64,000 nucleotides of DNA from assembly GCA_949361645.1 (NCBI GenBank), contig OX442415.1:29663128-29727127 (forward strand). Direction: 5' to 3'. This document shows positions 1-11,345 of the stretch, piece after piece. This DNA comes from Spongilla lacustris. Lineage: Eukaryota > Porifera > Demospongiae > Spongillida > Spongillidae. Below the pieces are notes generated by a model. The model had not been told where the DNA came from. It did no database searches and saw only the letters and a list, made by a program, of their open reading frames with translations. Positions within the stretch are counted from its first letter, which is position 1. Every line of letters starts with the position of its first letter. Made by a program: the position numbers and the translations under genes.

Positions 1-582
1 GGAATTTTAGCATAGTAATTGATTTTATTTGCTACTCGCGTTTGGAACGTTTTCGTTAGAACTCTGTGCTCTGTGTTGCCTATTTCGTCAACACACGTTG
101 GTAAGTGCCCCAGCTTCACTCGCTATGCCTTTTTAACGCTACCCGTGTGTTCCATACACGGTGCGAACGTTGTTTCCGTGCCGTATCGTACGTTATCGTA
201 CGCTTACACGGGAGAAGTCTTTGTTACTCTGAGAATTAGCTTTCTAAGAACCTACATGTTCATTTAAGGGTTGTTATACCAGTTTCAACGTATCTCACCA
301 CTTATTGTTGCTTTTAAGACACTTAGACGCGAGCACCTGTTGTGGGCTACAAATGGAGTTAGGCTTACTATTCAAATACGGCTGACAGGTATAAGTTTGC
401 TACACGGCGAATTGCATGCAGATGTCGGGAGTCTTTGTTCTAAGCAACAATGCTGTAATAAACGCTTCGCTTCGCGCGGAAACAGGCGTTACAGTTCAAT
501 CATCCTGCCGGGCATATATATATGCCCGTCGCATTACGTGAGAGCAATTATTGGGCATATATATATGCCTTCCGCAGTAGGA
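1..582. other. Unassigned AT-rich DNA
   Basis: No supported gene. Two open frames (19-267 and 271-618) show no recognisable motif and no splice context. A small palindromic pair, GGGCATATATATATGCC, occurs at about 511-527 and 553-569. Nothing else can be named. Confidence 0.5.
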
Positions 583-802
583 GGGTTAAACAAACATTAC
601 TTCCATATAAGGTTGTAGCTTATACAGGCGGTATTGATTGTAGAGTAATATGAATGCCATTAAGTTTGCAACGCTCAAGAGTTATAGGGGATTGAGTTAC
701 TCTTTTATAATGGTGCCCACCAAACAGAGGAATGAATTAAAAGTATAGTTAACAAAGCTGAGATCAATCACACATTGCCATACGTATAATAACTCTACTT
801 GA

Positions 803-1341
803 CTACATTAAATATGTACACCTCAATCCAAGCTCAAGCAATGACGCTGCTTCAGCAATTGACACACAATACACCCGTCCGCTTTTCGATATGGTGGGAT
901 TAGCTTTCATTAAAATATCTGTGTGCTTAACAGTTAGTATGTCATCTCTGGTAGGAAATGAGAAGGATGGTGATGGGCCAGCTGGATGGAGAAACTGAAG
1001 TTTAAGTTCAATTCTGTCAGGGCAGCTTTCTAAAATCAAAGCTAGCCACCATGCATCTCCATATTCACAAAATACATAGCCATTTATGCCATCCATTGAG
1101 ATAGGCTCTCGATAATTTGAGATTTTCACAATCTCATGAGCTTGGGAATTGGAGAAAGGTTTCACCATTAATTTGCTTCTGCTGTCCTCTAGAGGGTAAT
1201 ATGCACGATAAGACTGTGTTCCCTCAATGGTTACAGCAGTTTCTAATCGTTGTTCAAGAAGATGCTCCTCATTTGCTATGTCAGCCTTGTCTACATATTC
1301 AAATGTTACTAACTGAATAGATTCTTTTGCCCAGTTATAAA
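803..1341 (-). pseudogene. Left-arm copy of transposon-associated ORF (C-terminal part)
   Basis: On the minus strand an open frame runs from the loop outward to 803. It contains YNWAKESIQLVTFEY, then GYVFCEYGDAWW, LQFLHPAGPSPSF and SGRVYCVS before the stop. This order of a small beta-rich segment with aromatic and Gly-Asp positions followed by an FLHP-GP motif matches C-terminal portions of uncharacterised, transposon-associated proteins common in cnidarian and sponge genomes; I recall the pattern but can name no Pfam family. The apparent N-terminus of the longer frame (to 1480) is antisense read-through of the opposite arm, so the true start is missing. The related fragments at 3739-4296 carry the preceding GGTVKR and LTPMQLYQF region. 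I treat it as a broken C-terminal piece. Confidence 0.55.
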
Positions 1342-1785
1342 GAACAACGATTAGAAACTGCTGTAACCATTGAGGGAACACAGTCTTATCGTGAATATTA
1401 CCCTCTAGAGGACAGCAGAAGCAAGTTAATGGTGAAACCTTTCTCCAATTCCCAAGCTCATGAGATTGTGAAAATCTCAAATTATCGAGAGCCTATCTCA
1501 ATGGATGGCATAAATGGCTATGTATTTTGTGAATATGGAGATGCATGGTTGATTTTAGAAAGCTGCCCTGACAGAATTGAACTTAAACTTCAGTTTCTCC
1601 ATCCAGCTGGCCCATCACCATCCTTCTCATTTCCTACCAGAGATGACATACTAACTGTTAAGCACACAGATATTTTAATGAAAGCTAATCCCACCATATC
1701 GAAAAGCGGACGGGTGTATTGTGTGTCAACTGCTGAAGCAGCGTCATTGCTTGAGCTTGGATTGAGGTGTACATATTTAATGTAG
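1335..1785 (+). pseudogene. Right-arm mirror copy of the transposon-associated ORF
   Basis: This is the mirror-image copy of the 803-1341 frame on the plus strand. It has the same residues through GYVFCEYGDAW, then a 3-codon deletion (the left arm reads GDAWWLALILES, this arm GDAWLILES), a few substitutions, and the same stop context. There is no upstream start and no N-terminal half, so it is a fragment. The in-frame deletion and continued openness suggest the duplication is recent or that gene conversion keeps the arms alike. Confidence 0.55.
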
Positions 1786-2006
1786 TCAAGTAGAGTTATT
1801 ATACGTATGGCAATGTGTGATTGATCTCAGCTTTGTTAACTATACTTTTAATTCATTCCTCTGTTTGGTGGGCACCATTATAAAAGAGTAACTCAATCCC
1901 CTATAACTCTTGAGCATTGCAAACTTAATGGCATTCATATTACTCTACAATCAATACCGCCTGTATAAGCTACAACCTTATATGGAAGTAATGTTTGTTT
2001 AAACCC

Positions 2007-2547
2007 CACAAAACAAGCATTGTCTTGTATTTTACTTAATAACTCACCAGCCCTCAGAGTGCCCAGCCACATTTTTATTAAATCAGGCTGGCAAAGGTCT
2101 GCTGATGAAGCCAGTATAAAATTTATGATAAAAGCAGGAGGAACTTTTTTTCAAACTAAAATACAAGTTGCAAATCATTAAACAACAATATCCGCATGAA
2201 ATTTTGATAACCATTAATAATTGTAATGTGTTTATGGACCTAATAGCATGCTGTACAAAATAGTATATTGATTTCTCCAGAATCATCAACCCGCATTAAT
2301 GTACAAGTGGAAACGCCCACCTTTTGAGCAAACGTTATTATAAAAGGTCAAAATTTCAATTAAATGTAATTTGAAAGTTTTAAAGGTGAGAGACCCAATA
2401 ACTTAGGTTTTGATATGTCTTTAGTACCTCTACAATGTGGCTAAGTATGAAAAGGATTTGAGGTACTCATGCAATTTTTTGCGAGAACTGACATGATCCT
2501 ACCCTTTAGAGGTGTGGTGATGTAGCAATTGAAGCAGCAGCAGCTGT
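2007..2547. other. Unassigned AT-rich DNA
   Basis: No gene or clear repeat is recognised. A minus-strand frame of 68 codons at 2083-2289 has no motif. Confidence 0.4.
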
Positions 2548-3000
2548 GAGAAAAGGGTGACCATGAGTGCAGAAAAGGGTGACCATGAGTGGAGAGAAGG
2601 GTGACCATGAGTGGGGAGAGGGGTGACCATGAGTGGAGTAGGGTGAACACGAGTGGGGAGAAGGGTGACCATGAGTGGGGAGAAGGGTGACCATGAGTGG
2701 GGAGAAGGGTGACCATGAGTGGGGAGAAGGGTGACCATGAGTGGGGAGAAGGGTGACCATGAGTGGGGAGAAGGGTGACCATGAGTGGGGAGAAGGGTGA
2801 CCATGAGTAGGGAGAAGTGTGACCATGAGTGCAGAGAAGGGTGACCATGAGTGGAGAGATGGGTGACCATGAGTGGAGAGAAGGGTGACCATGAGTGGAG
2901 AGACAGGTGACCATGAGTGGAGAGAAGGGTGACCATGAGTGCAGAGATGGGTGACCATGAGTGGGAAGAAGGGTGGCCATGAATGGGGAGAAGGGTGACC
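2548..3000 (+). repeat. 22-bp minisatellite, array 1
   Basis: About 20 tandem units of a 22-bp sequence containing GGTGACCATGAGTGG, with variants (TGGGG, TGGAG, TGCAG) grouped along the array. Because 22 is not a multiple of three, all minus-strand frames stay open and encode the same rotating peptide (HGHPS, SWSPFS, MVTLLP). The long minus frames at 2441-3007 are therefore repeat translations, not genes. The same unit recurs at 4498-5080 and 10434-10784. Confidence 0.95.
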
Positions 3001-3676
3001 GGGTCAATTCACATCAATGCAGGATGGCAATTGCACCTCATCTTTCAAATTTGATTCAAATTTTACATACATGTTGGTCGTCATATAAGTTGACATTTTT
3101 CAATTATTCATGTTAATAACCTTAATCGTTTGCAAGGTATGCAACGATGAATAATTGATTAGTTTGCTAATAATCTCAACTTTGCAAAGCTATAACTTGA
3201 TCCACACTATGAGCACAGTTACATGTTAGGTATCAAATCAGAGGTCATGATACCTAGAATCCATCTATTATATACATTTTTGTGGGAGGGGAAAGGGTTA
3301 AACAAAAAATGGGTCTATATCCCAATTTGCATAATTACTATATCAAGAAGGTTGATATTCATATTTTTAATTTTACCACATAAAGTGCAGAATTAAACTA
3401 CACCTTTTTACAAAATAAAAAAGTTGATTATTAATAACCCCTGAGAACCTCAAAGTGTTTTGTACTTGGCAGCCATTTTGAGTTTATATAAGTGAGAGGT
3501 GTTGCTAAGTGGGTTACGCAATAGTTTAACCACGGTTATCAAAACATTCATTGTAATCAAAACAACACTTCAAACACTAGTACAAACTATTTTCTTGAGT
3601 CAAGTGCAATGTTAGCTGCTTTGACTTATTTGGCAGTCAGGTGGTAAGAGCGTCCAGTAGCATCTGACATCCAGTA

Positions 3677-3713
3677 GCATCTGATGTTCTAACAAGAGTT
3701 AGAACATCAGATG
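3677..3713. repeat. Short perfect hairpin
   Basis: CATCTGATGTTCTAAC, a short AAGA loop, then GTTAGAACATCAGATG. It lies just beyond the 3' end of the fragment at 3739-4296 and could be a terminus or a processed 3' structure. No function is assigned. Confidence 0.6.
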
Positions 3714-3738
3714 GATCAATCTCCAGTACGTCCTGGTG

Positions 3739-4296
3739 CTATGGGTACACATATGAATTGGCAGGCAGCTTTGGATGTAGAAATGAAATTTCTACACTTT
3801 GTTCTTCCATCTTCACCTTAGTGACACATCCAAGCCAGCAATCTCCATCATAGGCCACAGTTACATACCCTTTGATTGTTGAAAGTGGAAGAGTCTCAAC
3901 ATTAAGAGCTGTAGACACTTTTTCAATTCTCTGGGTTGAACTATTATAGGAGAACTGTCCGACTTCCACTGTACTGGTCGTTACGGGTACAACATGGTGC
4001 ATTGACCGTGTTCCTGGAACAGTCCTACAGTGTGAGTACCGCTATGCTAACAGCTTTGCCTCCTCTTCATGCTCGCTGGTCTTTGCAAAGGCAAAGTGTA
4101 TTCCTTTTATCTCTGATAACACAAACTGGTACAACTGCATAGGTGTCAGGATTTGATTGTTGATAGGTTGCTGAAGGCTGGCCTTGGTTGCTGTTCTCTT
4201 CACTGTTCCTCCTATGCCATCTGCGGCTGACTTCCCATGAGATGTGGCAAAAAAATGCCACTCTGCTGCAACTCCAAAGTCATCAAATCCTGACAC
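3739..4296 (-). pseudogene. Transposon-associated ORF fragment, frameshifted
   Basis: Two minus-strand frames adjoin. The upstream frame (4296-4042) has WHFFATSHGKSAADG, IGGTVKRTATKASLQQ and LTPMQLYQF, then breaks. The downstream frame (4002-3739) continues with STIKGYVTVAYDGDCWLGC and ISFLHPKLPANS. The order is that expected for the family whose C-terminus appears at 803-1341: an ATSHGK-GGTVKR block, an LTP-QLY block, a GYV-YDG-WW block, then FLHP. The frame change between the halves and the truncated end make it a pseudogene copy. The coding segment around 4054-4158 is itself duplicated in inverted orientation at 4270-4373. Function unknown; association with a DNA transposon is inferred from recurrence in repeats. 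Confidence 0.55.
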
Positions 4297-4497
4297 CTAT
4301 GCAGTTGTACCAGTTTGTGTTATCAGGAATACACTTTGCCTTTGCAAAGACCAGCGAGCATGAAGAGGAGGCAAAGGTTATTAACATGAATAATTGAAAA
4401 ATGTCAACTTATATGACGACCAACATGTATGTAAAATTTGAATCAAATTTGAAAGATGAGGTGCAATTGCCATCCTGCATTGATGTGAATTGACCCG

Positions 4498-5080
4498 ACC
4501 ATGAGTGGGGAGAAGGGTGACCATGAGTGGGGAGAAGGGTGACCATGAGTGGGGAGAAGGGTGGCCATGAGTGTAGAGAAGGGTGACCATTTGGGACAAG
4601 GGTGACCATGAGTATAGAGAAGGGTGATCATGAGTGCAGAGAAGGGTGACCATGAGTGCAGAGAAGGGTGGCCATGAGTGCAGATAAGGGTGACCATGAG
4701 TGCGGAGAAGGGTGACGATGGGTGGGAAGAAGGTTGACCATGAGTGAGAAGAAAGGTGACCATGAGTGTAGAGAAGGGTGGCCATGACTGGAGAGAAGTG
4801 TGACCATGAGTGGGGAGAAGTGTGACCATCAGTGTAGAGAAGAGTGACCATGAGTGTAGAGAAACGTGATCATGTGTGTAGAGAAGGGTGACCATGAGTG
4901 GGGACAAGGGTGACCATGAGTGTAGAGAAGGGTGATCATGAGTGCAGAGAAGGGTGGCCATGAGTGTAGAGAAGGGTGGCCATGAGTGCAGAGAAGGGTG
5001 ACCATGAGTGGAGAGAAGGGTGACCATGAGTTTGGAGAAGGGTGACCATGATCATGAGTGTAGAGAAGGGTGACCATAGG
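4498..5080 (+). repeat. 22-bp minisatellite, array 2
   Basis: About 26 more diverged units of the 22-bp repeat seen at 2548-3000, in the same orientation, with many GTAGAG and GCAGAG variants and a few GATC and GGCC substitutions. The overlapping minus frames between 4381 and 5178 are repeat translations. Confidence 0.95.
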
Positions 5081-8000
5081 TGCTCATATTCACAAGATAA
5101 TAAAAACATTCTTCCTGAGAAAGTTGGTGGTATAAAAAACACATATTGTACCATAACGGTTTGTTGTTTTTTTGCCATGTTTAACTAGCTTTGTCAAAAT
5201 GCCTTCACGGGAATGACAGGAAAGAGCCAAACATAGAGAGGAATACATCCAAAACCAAGACGGTGAATTAGAAACCTCCCGGGTTCGGTACAATGCGAAC
5301 TGCGCTTCTATGGGGCGTGTATGCTTTGATGAGCAGAGTTACGATTTGGACCAAAGTCATTCGTAAAGAGACCTACATTTAGCAACGTACAATGCGCACA
5401 GATCCTGAAAAATAGCGAGCGTCTGCTACAGTGCATAAGCTTGGTGCGCGAGTTTCGATGTAGAACAGCTGCAAATGTAACATAAATGTATAGGTATTGT
5501 CATGGGAACGCTTTCAATATGACGTAATTATTGCTTTGTACCAAAGCTGTATATCTGACACCTATGGGCAGTCGGTAGAAAAGATCTACGATTTTTGGTG
5601 TAACTGGCGCTCTCTAAAACCGTTCTTACCTCACCCAGGAAAAACTGTCGGATGAGAAATTTGGGACTGGGAACGAGAACTACGAGCTTTTTTGTTAAGC
5701 AAACTGTTTGGCAACTTGAACAAAACATGAAAATGATCGTCTTTCCATTCTGGTTTGATATCAACAAAAAGCTACACTATCCGTTTCTCGGTTTGTGAGT
5801 TATAAGCGGGTCGTGTTTTTAAAATGATTTCATGATACGGCACAAATCTTATATGAGAGTTACTGCAGTAACTCTAGATATCTTCCTATCTCCTTTAGCC
5901 AATTTGAAAGGATTTATATATATTTCTTGATTAAGGTAGTGATGTTATTGTGACAACAGGTGTCAAAGACTGGTCAGGTGCGCTCCATCTAGAACAGTAT
6001 TGCACCAATGTACACATGTAAAGATAATCTTCCAAAAGCACCACGGCCACCACCCAAAATGATACACAACACATATAGTGCAATACCCGTTAAAAACTTT
6101 CCCTCCAAAAAGCTATATCGTAAGGTAGCAGCACAACTCACATTACGATTACCTATGCAATTGCATCATCCTTCTCTATGAAATAATAAAATTCTTCCTG
6201 AACCCAACATCTATCCTGTTTGTATAACGCTAAGGGCTGGTCTGTTATTTTTCACAAACACACACAATAGAAGCATTGCTTTATAAGGTGCACCAAGCCT
6301 TAACTTGCCAAAACTGCATACTATGTTTAACGTATTTAAGCTTAGGATCGACACAATGACTTCAGACTTTCATATTATATCAGCCACACTGAGGACAACA
6401 TATGGATGCTGTTTAATGTATTCATTAAAAATGATTAATCAAAAGTTACATTTTTCTTTCAAACCAATCAACTTTTCAAATCTATCAACTTATGTGTATT
6501 GACTACGTGACTACAAAGTTACAGAAGGGATTTTTTTTTCCATTTACAGGGAATTAGTAATTCATTTAAAATGTATTTTCAGTAGGCTTGACAGAAAGCG
6601 ATTCAAGTAGAAATTTTTCCAAAGTTAACAGGTCATACAGAGGCTTTTGTTCAAAAAGATCTCCTGTACCTGGATCTTAAATTACAAATCTACCTACACT
6701 TTTCATCAAACTCTCAATGTCAGAGCCTGCCTTGTGATCTTATACATAGATACAGCAATTTTTCGGTTTCCTAAAGGAGTTTTGTATTGTCTAAGGATTT
6801 ATTGAGTCCATTCATTCTGGTATATTTTTTTTTGCACTTTTGGGAGTGTATATAACTGTTGCCTCTGTTATTTCACACTTCGTGCTACAAAAACTGAAGA
6901 GCTGTTACAATATGCACACTACAAACAATTTTCTATTCACATTCATATGATAATGCAATCAATTGATTCGATTCGACAACCATAGCAACCGTCACATATC
7001 ATCAAAGTCAGCCAATTTCTATAGATATGATAGAGGGTCAAATATAAGGTATTGAATCATATTTGGTTGCTATGGTGATCAGCTTTAGTTTTTGCGATAC
7101 TTCAAACGTTTTTGGCAAATTATGCCTTGGTGCACTTAATGTGTTTAATTACTCAGAGTTCCCACCAAGCGGATCGACAATGTCTATTTCTAAAAGCCAG
7201 TCTCACCTTAAAAAACGTTCAGTGTTAAGTGACGCTGAAATAAGCGCTCAGTCCAACTACAGTTGTACGTGAAAAGGTACACAATAAGACATGAGACACA
7301 AGTTTGAATTGATATGCACTGCAAAATGGCATTAAATGGGGTAAAAATTAACCTTCCACTTTTTATTTGTTGAAAAAATTTCTGACCTGTTATTAACACT
7401 ATAAAAAACTTATATTGAGAAGGTACATAGGTGTCTAAGAGAAGAGTGACCATGAAAGAGTGACAACAATTAGTGTACACAAGATAGTGATTATGAATGA
7501 ATATCCTATAATCATGAAGTGAAACAATGGAAACATCCTCAAAAAGCTACACAGGTATGACATACCATTTTGCACATAAGAACATAGCACTGGCTTACCA
7601 CAGAACTGGTACAAATCCCCTCTGGGCATAAATCAATTTGAGGGGCTGTTTGGCAGCACACAATGGTCAATGATGCCAAAGTAACTGTAACACAAATAAG
7701 AGATCTGTAAATCCATGTCCCAACACACAATGTACAGCAAGAAAAAAGTTAACCCTGCCCCTTCTGTTATTCCTCCTTGCAACTATTTGTTTACATAGGA
7801 TAGTTTACACAACTAAGGTACTGTCAAAACATAACATGGCTGCCAGCCACTTTTTGTGCTGTCCCAGCCCTGAGGATACGTGTCCCAGTAAGCTTTTCAG
7901 TTAAATATGTTTGGGGTATGGTTAGCTAACTATGGTACAAGTCTGGTGTGATTCGTATTTTCATATTTTTGGATAGGTCACAATTCATTACAAATTCATG

Positions 8001-8452
8001 ACTTTATTCATGTAACATGCCAAGAAGTTATTAAAATCAATTAATTTTATGTAGACCACTGTCTTAGCAATGTTTTGGATATATTCAAATCAATCAGAAT
8101 GTTTCAGGACTCAGGATATGCTCAACCGAGTTAACCTAGGTTATGAAAAAAATGAAAATTTTAATTTGTCGTGTATTAAAAGCTGTACACTATAGGGTAT
8201 ACAAATGTACAGCAATTTTGCATACTCCTATGGGGAGAACACATGGGGAAAATAGCATGTCCAAACTAGACAATGATGCTAAAAGGGTGGCAAATATATA
8301 TATGGAATTACCCAGATAACTTAATAGTTAATACTTAGTTCCACTGCTGCATGCAACTCAAGTAAACTCTTGTTTACTGATGGTACAGTGAACATCATTT
8401 CATTTGTAAGTAAGATATTGCCTTGTGCATGATGGCGTTTTGAACTAAACAC
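5081..8452. other. 3.4 kb with no supported gene
   Basis: AT-rich DNA with only short uninformative frames. Sequence around 5877-5990 (CTTCCTATCTCC, then GACAACAGGTGTCAAAGACTGGTCAGGTG) resembles 11446-11575 and is a low-copy dispersed repeat. A single degenerate minisatellite-like stretch occurs at 7438-7465. No RNA gene or domain is recognised. Confidence 0.5.
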
Positions 8453-9774
8453 CTCAGAACAACAGAAAATTACAGACATTCATTGAATGCTCATAATTGG
8501 ATTGATAAAGCTATTGCGGGTCAACTATTACATAATCCTGTTGCTCCGCAAAACAATTTTAACAATGCACAAACTATTTGATTTCTGTAAGTAAACCGCA
8601 TTGTATAAATATAGACTGAGAAACTATTTTAGCCCTTACAGATTTCTGAATGGCTCCTTAGAAACAAACACTACAGCAAGCTTGGCCTGATGATGCTCTG
8701 TCACAGCATCTCCAGAATGATGCTTGCCCTGAAAGAAATTTATACATGTATGTGTCCACTGAAGTTCCTATAGCTCAGTAGGCTTAAGCAGTATCGGAAG
8801 GCTCGACACGGCAGCCGAATAGGGGGTTAGTGTCCGAACGATCCGAATATGATGTCTATTTGAACGCACTCACTAATTCGATTAGTACACGGTATTATCA
8901 CTATTCGTACAATACTGTATGCCATTCATAGAGCTCAATTATTATACATGTAGTTCATCTTTAGTGCGCGTCGTCCCGACTGTAGCGGACAAATTAAGTA
9001 CGCGTTATGTTGAAGTGCAATCCCCAAAGGGAAAGGGGAAGGAAAATCGTTGGTACCATATCTAAACCATGATCTTCCCCCAAGGCAAAATTCATAACCC
9101 TGAAAGCTGTTACAGTGCATAACAGAAGAATGAATTTCCTACTGTTTCTTCAATGACCAGCAAGCTAACTCCTTCAGGATTTGCTTAGATATAATCATGT
9201 TTCGGTATAACATAACTTTAGGTCTGAGGTATTGATATCTGTAATATGCTACAAATAAAAAAATACTCAATGTAAAAGCATGTGCAAGTAAAAGGGATTG
9301 AATTACGTGAACCTTAATGTACATGTACATTGAAAAAGTATCCGAGATCTGATCCGAATGACACCAATAGACAAACCGCCGTGGATATCCAAATGCCAGG
9401 GTAAAAAAAAGCCTTTACTGCTCAAGCCTATAGCTCAGTGCCCTTGCATCTCCTGGATCTTCAAATCTCTTTAAGTGGTGAGATCAGTTTAGTTGGTGGT
9501 GAGTCAAATAGACCCACCCCTTACAATAAGTTTCAAATACCACTCCGACATAGGCCCTTGTGACAGCTGCCTCTACCTTAAATACTTGAACATCATTGCC
9601 CCCACAGTTTAGACACCTCTGTGGGTACTTGCTAAATTTTCATAGCATAATTGCTTAAAATAGTTTGTGCATTCTAAAAATTGATTTGCAGAGCGATAGG
9701 ATTATGTAATAGCTGACCCGCGTTAGCTTTATTATGAGACTGAAAGCACGCAATGAATGTTCCATTGTTCTGAG
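8453..9774. mobile_element. 1.3-kb inverted-repeat element
   Basis: The terminal segments 8453-8582 and 9657-9774 are diverged reverse complements of each other, sharing GCGGGTCAACTATTACATAATCCT and GCACAAACTAT. A second inner inverted match links about 8785-8810 with 9415-9440 (AGGCTTAAGCAGTA). No transposase is visible between them, so this is most likely a non-autonomous foldback element. Its right end abuts a run of about 20 C. No target-site duplication could be fixed. Confidence 0.55.
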
Positions 9775-9776
9775 CC

Positions 9777-9797
9777 CCCCCCCCCCCCCCCCCCCCC
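9777..9797 (+). repeat. Poly-C tract
   Basis: About 20 consecutive C bases, at the right border of the inverted-repeat element. Confidence 0.95.
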
Positions 9798-9906
9798 ATC
9801 TTCTATTTGCTAGGCCCCCAATGATATGATTTGTTTATAAATACAAAGAATCAAAACTTTGAACCCGCACATTTCAAAAGTGGTTTGATCTCAGGATAAC
9901 ATAGAG

Positions 9907-10214
9907 TACAGTATGCGTCAGAATAAAGTTGGCGCAACACACTACGTTACGATCGTAGTACCTTTACGTTCTCAATTATTTACGTTACGCTACATTTGTA
10001 TCCGTTGCGTTATAATCAATGCGTTGTGTTATTACTTCAAACGCAGTTTTGAATTTTGTTTATACATACGTAAGCGTCTCATTTTTGCAAGTACCCACGC
10101 GCGCGTAACTTGTCGTACGTATTAAAGCGATTAACATAACGCACTCCGACGCACTTGTAGCGTAGTACGATCATTAAGGTAATGCGTGGAGCCAAATTTA
10201 TTCTGATACAGTAT
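9907..10214. mobile_element. About 300-bp TIR element (MITE-like)
   Basis: The left end (GCGTCAGAATAAAGTTGGCG, then GATCGTAGTAC) matches the reverse complement of the right end (GTAGTACGATC, then TTTATTCTGA) over about 50 diverged bases. The interior is CG-dinucleotide rich compared with its surroundings and has no transposase. It is probably a miniature inverted-repeat element. Confidence 0.6.
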
Positions 10215-10433
10215 GTACCGGATAATGACGTCCAGTGAGCAAAGTTTGTAGAGGTGATTTGACATGATTTTACCCAAAGATGATGAACCTGATGAGCCCA
10301 CTAGATGACAAATGTGATGACCACACAACCTAATAACACAGATATCAAAACCTTGTGCCAAGATATGAAAACACACATAAGCATTTACACCACACTTGAA
10401 TGAACATTCCCCTCTGGACATAATACCAAACAT

Positions 10434-10784
10434 AAGTGCAGAGAAGGGTAACCATGAATGTAGAGAACGGTGACCATGAGTGGGGAGAGGGGTGACCATG
10501 AGTGGAGAGAAAGGTGACCATGAGTGGAGAGAAGGGTGACCATGAGTGGAGAGAAGGGTGACCATGAGTGTAGAGAAGGGTGACCATGAGTGTATAGAAG
10601 GGTAACCATGAGTGTATAGAAGGGTGACCATGACTGTAGAGAAGGGTGACTATGAGTGGGGAGAACGGTGACCATGAGTGGGGAGAGGGGTGACCATGAG
10701 TGGGGAGAAGGGTGACCATGAGTGGGGAGAAGGGTGACCATGAGTGGGGAGAGGGGTGACCATGAGAGGGGAAAAGGGTGACAT
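10434..10784 (+). repeat. 22-bp minisatellite, array 3
   Basis: About 16 units of the same 22-bp GGTGACCATGAGTGG repeat, same orientation, about 5.4 kb from array 2 and without the inverted flank sequence of the first two arrays. The long minus frames at 10131-10881 are repeat translations with unrelated tails. Confidence 0.95.
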
Positions 10785-10924
10785 TGAGCACACACAATAC
10801 ACTTGGTGTATGAGTACAAATCCAACCCACTAGTAAGTTTTTCCACCCAGCCCCCAGCAATATCCCATAGGACAACCCCACTGCTTAAAGTCCAAACTCC
10901 ATATAAGTATTTCCTAGTAATTCT

Positions 10925-11345
10925 AACCTGCCAACCAAGAACCAGTAACCTCCAGACTCAACAGAGGAACCAGTAGTCACCAAACAGGAACACAGGATCT
11001 AGCAACCTCCAGACTGAACAGAAGAACCAGTAATCACCAAACAGGAACGCAGGATCTAGCAACCTCCAGACTGAACAGAGAAACCAGCAGTCACCAAACA
11101 GGAACTCGGGATCTAGCAACCTCCACAGAAACCAGTAGTCACCAAACAGGATCTAGCAACCTCCAGACTTAACAGAGGAACCAGTAGTCACCAAACAGGA
11201 ACACAGGATCTAGCAACCTCCAGACTCAACAGAGGAACCAGTAGTCACCAAACAGGAACACAGGACCTAGCAATCTCTAGACTAACAAAAGAACCAGAGT
11301 GAAAGTGGGAAACTAGCAACCTCCAAACTGAACAGTCACCAAACA
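10925..11345 (+). repeat. 57-bp tandem repeat
   Basis: About seven units of roughly 57 bp, each with CCAGTAGTCACCAAACAGG, then GGATCTAGCAACCTCCAGAC. One unit is internally shortened near 11120-11150. There is no open frame across the array. Confidence 0.9.

Larger units (their letters stand above)
583..2006. repeat. 1.42-kb palindrome with 670-bp inverted arms
   Basis: The left arm (about 583-1255) is the reverse complement of the right arm (about 1342-2006), with only scattered differences. An 86-bp unique loop lies at 1256-1341. The outer ends read GGGTTAAACAAACATTAC on the left and its complement on the right, with one extra A. Both arms carry the same protein-coding segment pointing outward from the loop, described in the next two entries. 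It could be a foldback (inverted duplication) of a transposon-derived gene or the product of a hairpin-mediated duplication. A palindrome this long is also a classic assembly risk. Confidence 0.85.
3001..4497. repeat. Inverted flank pair between minisatellite arrays 1 and 2
   Basis: The sequence at 3001-3122 (starting GGGTCAATTCACATC) is the reverse complement of 4375-4497 (ending GTGAATTGACCCG). Together they bracket about 1.25 kb between two minisatellite arrays that both run in the same orientation. A second, inner inverted pair (4054-4158 against 4270-4373) surrounds the transposon-associated ORF fragment. Only the flanks, not the arrays, are inverted, which suggests inversion of the intervening block or insertion of a foldback element into the array. 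Confidence 0.8.

Noticed and set aside
2441..5178. Minus-strand proteins rich in HGHPS and SWSPFS
   Set aside because: Translations of the 22-bp minisatellite; the same peptide appears in all frames because 22 is not divisible by three.
8770..8860. tRNA-like A box TAGCTCAGTAGG
   Set aside because: No matching B box or cloverleaf; the sequence is mirrored in the other arm of the inverted-repeat element at about 9430.
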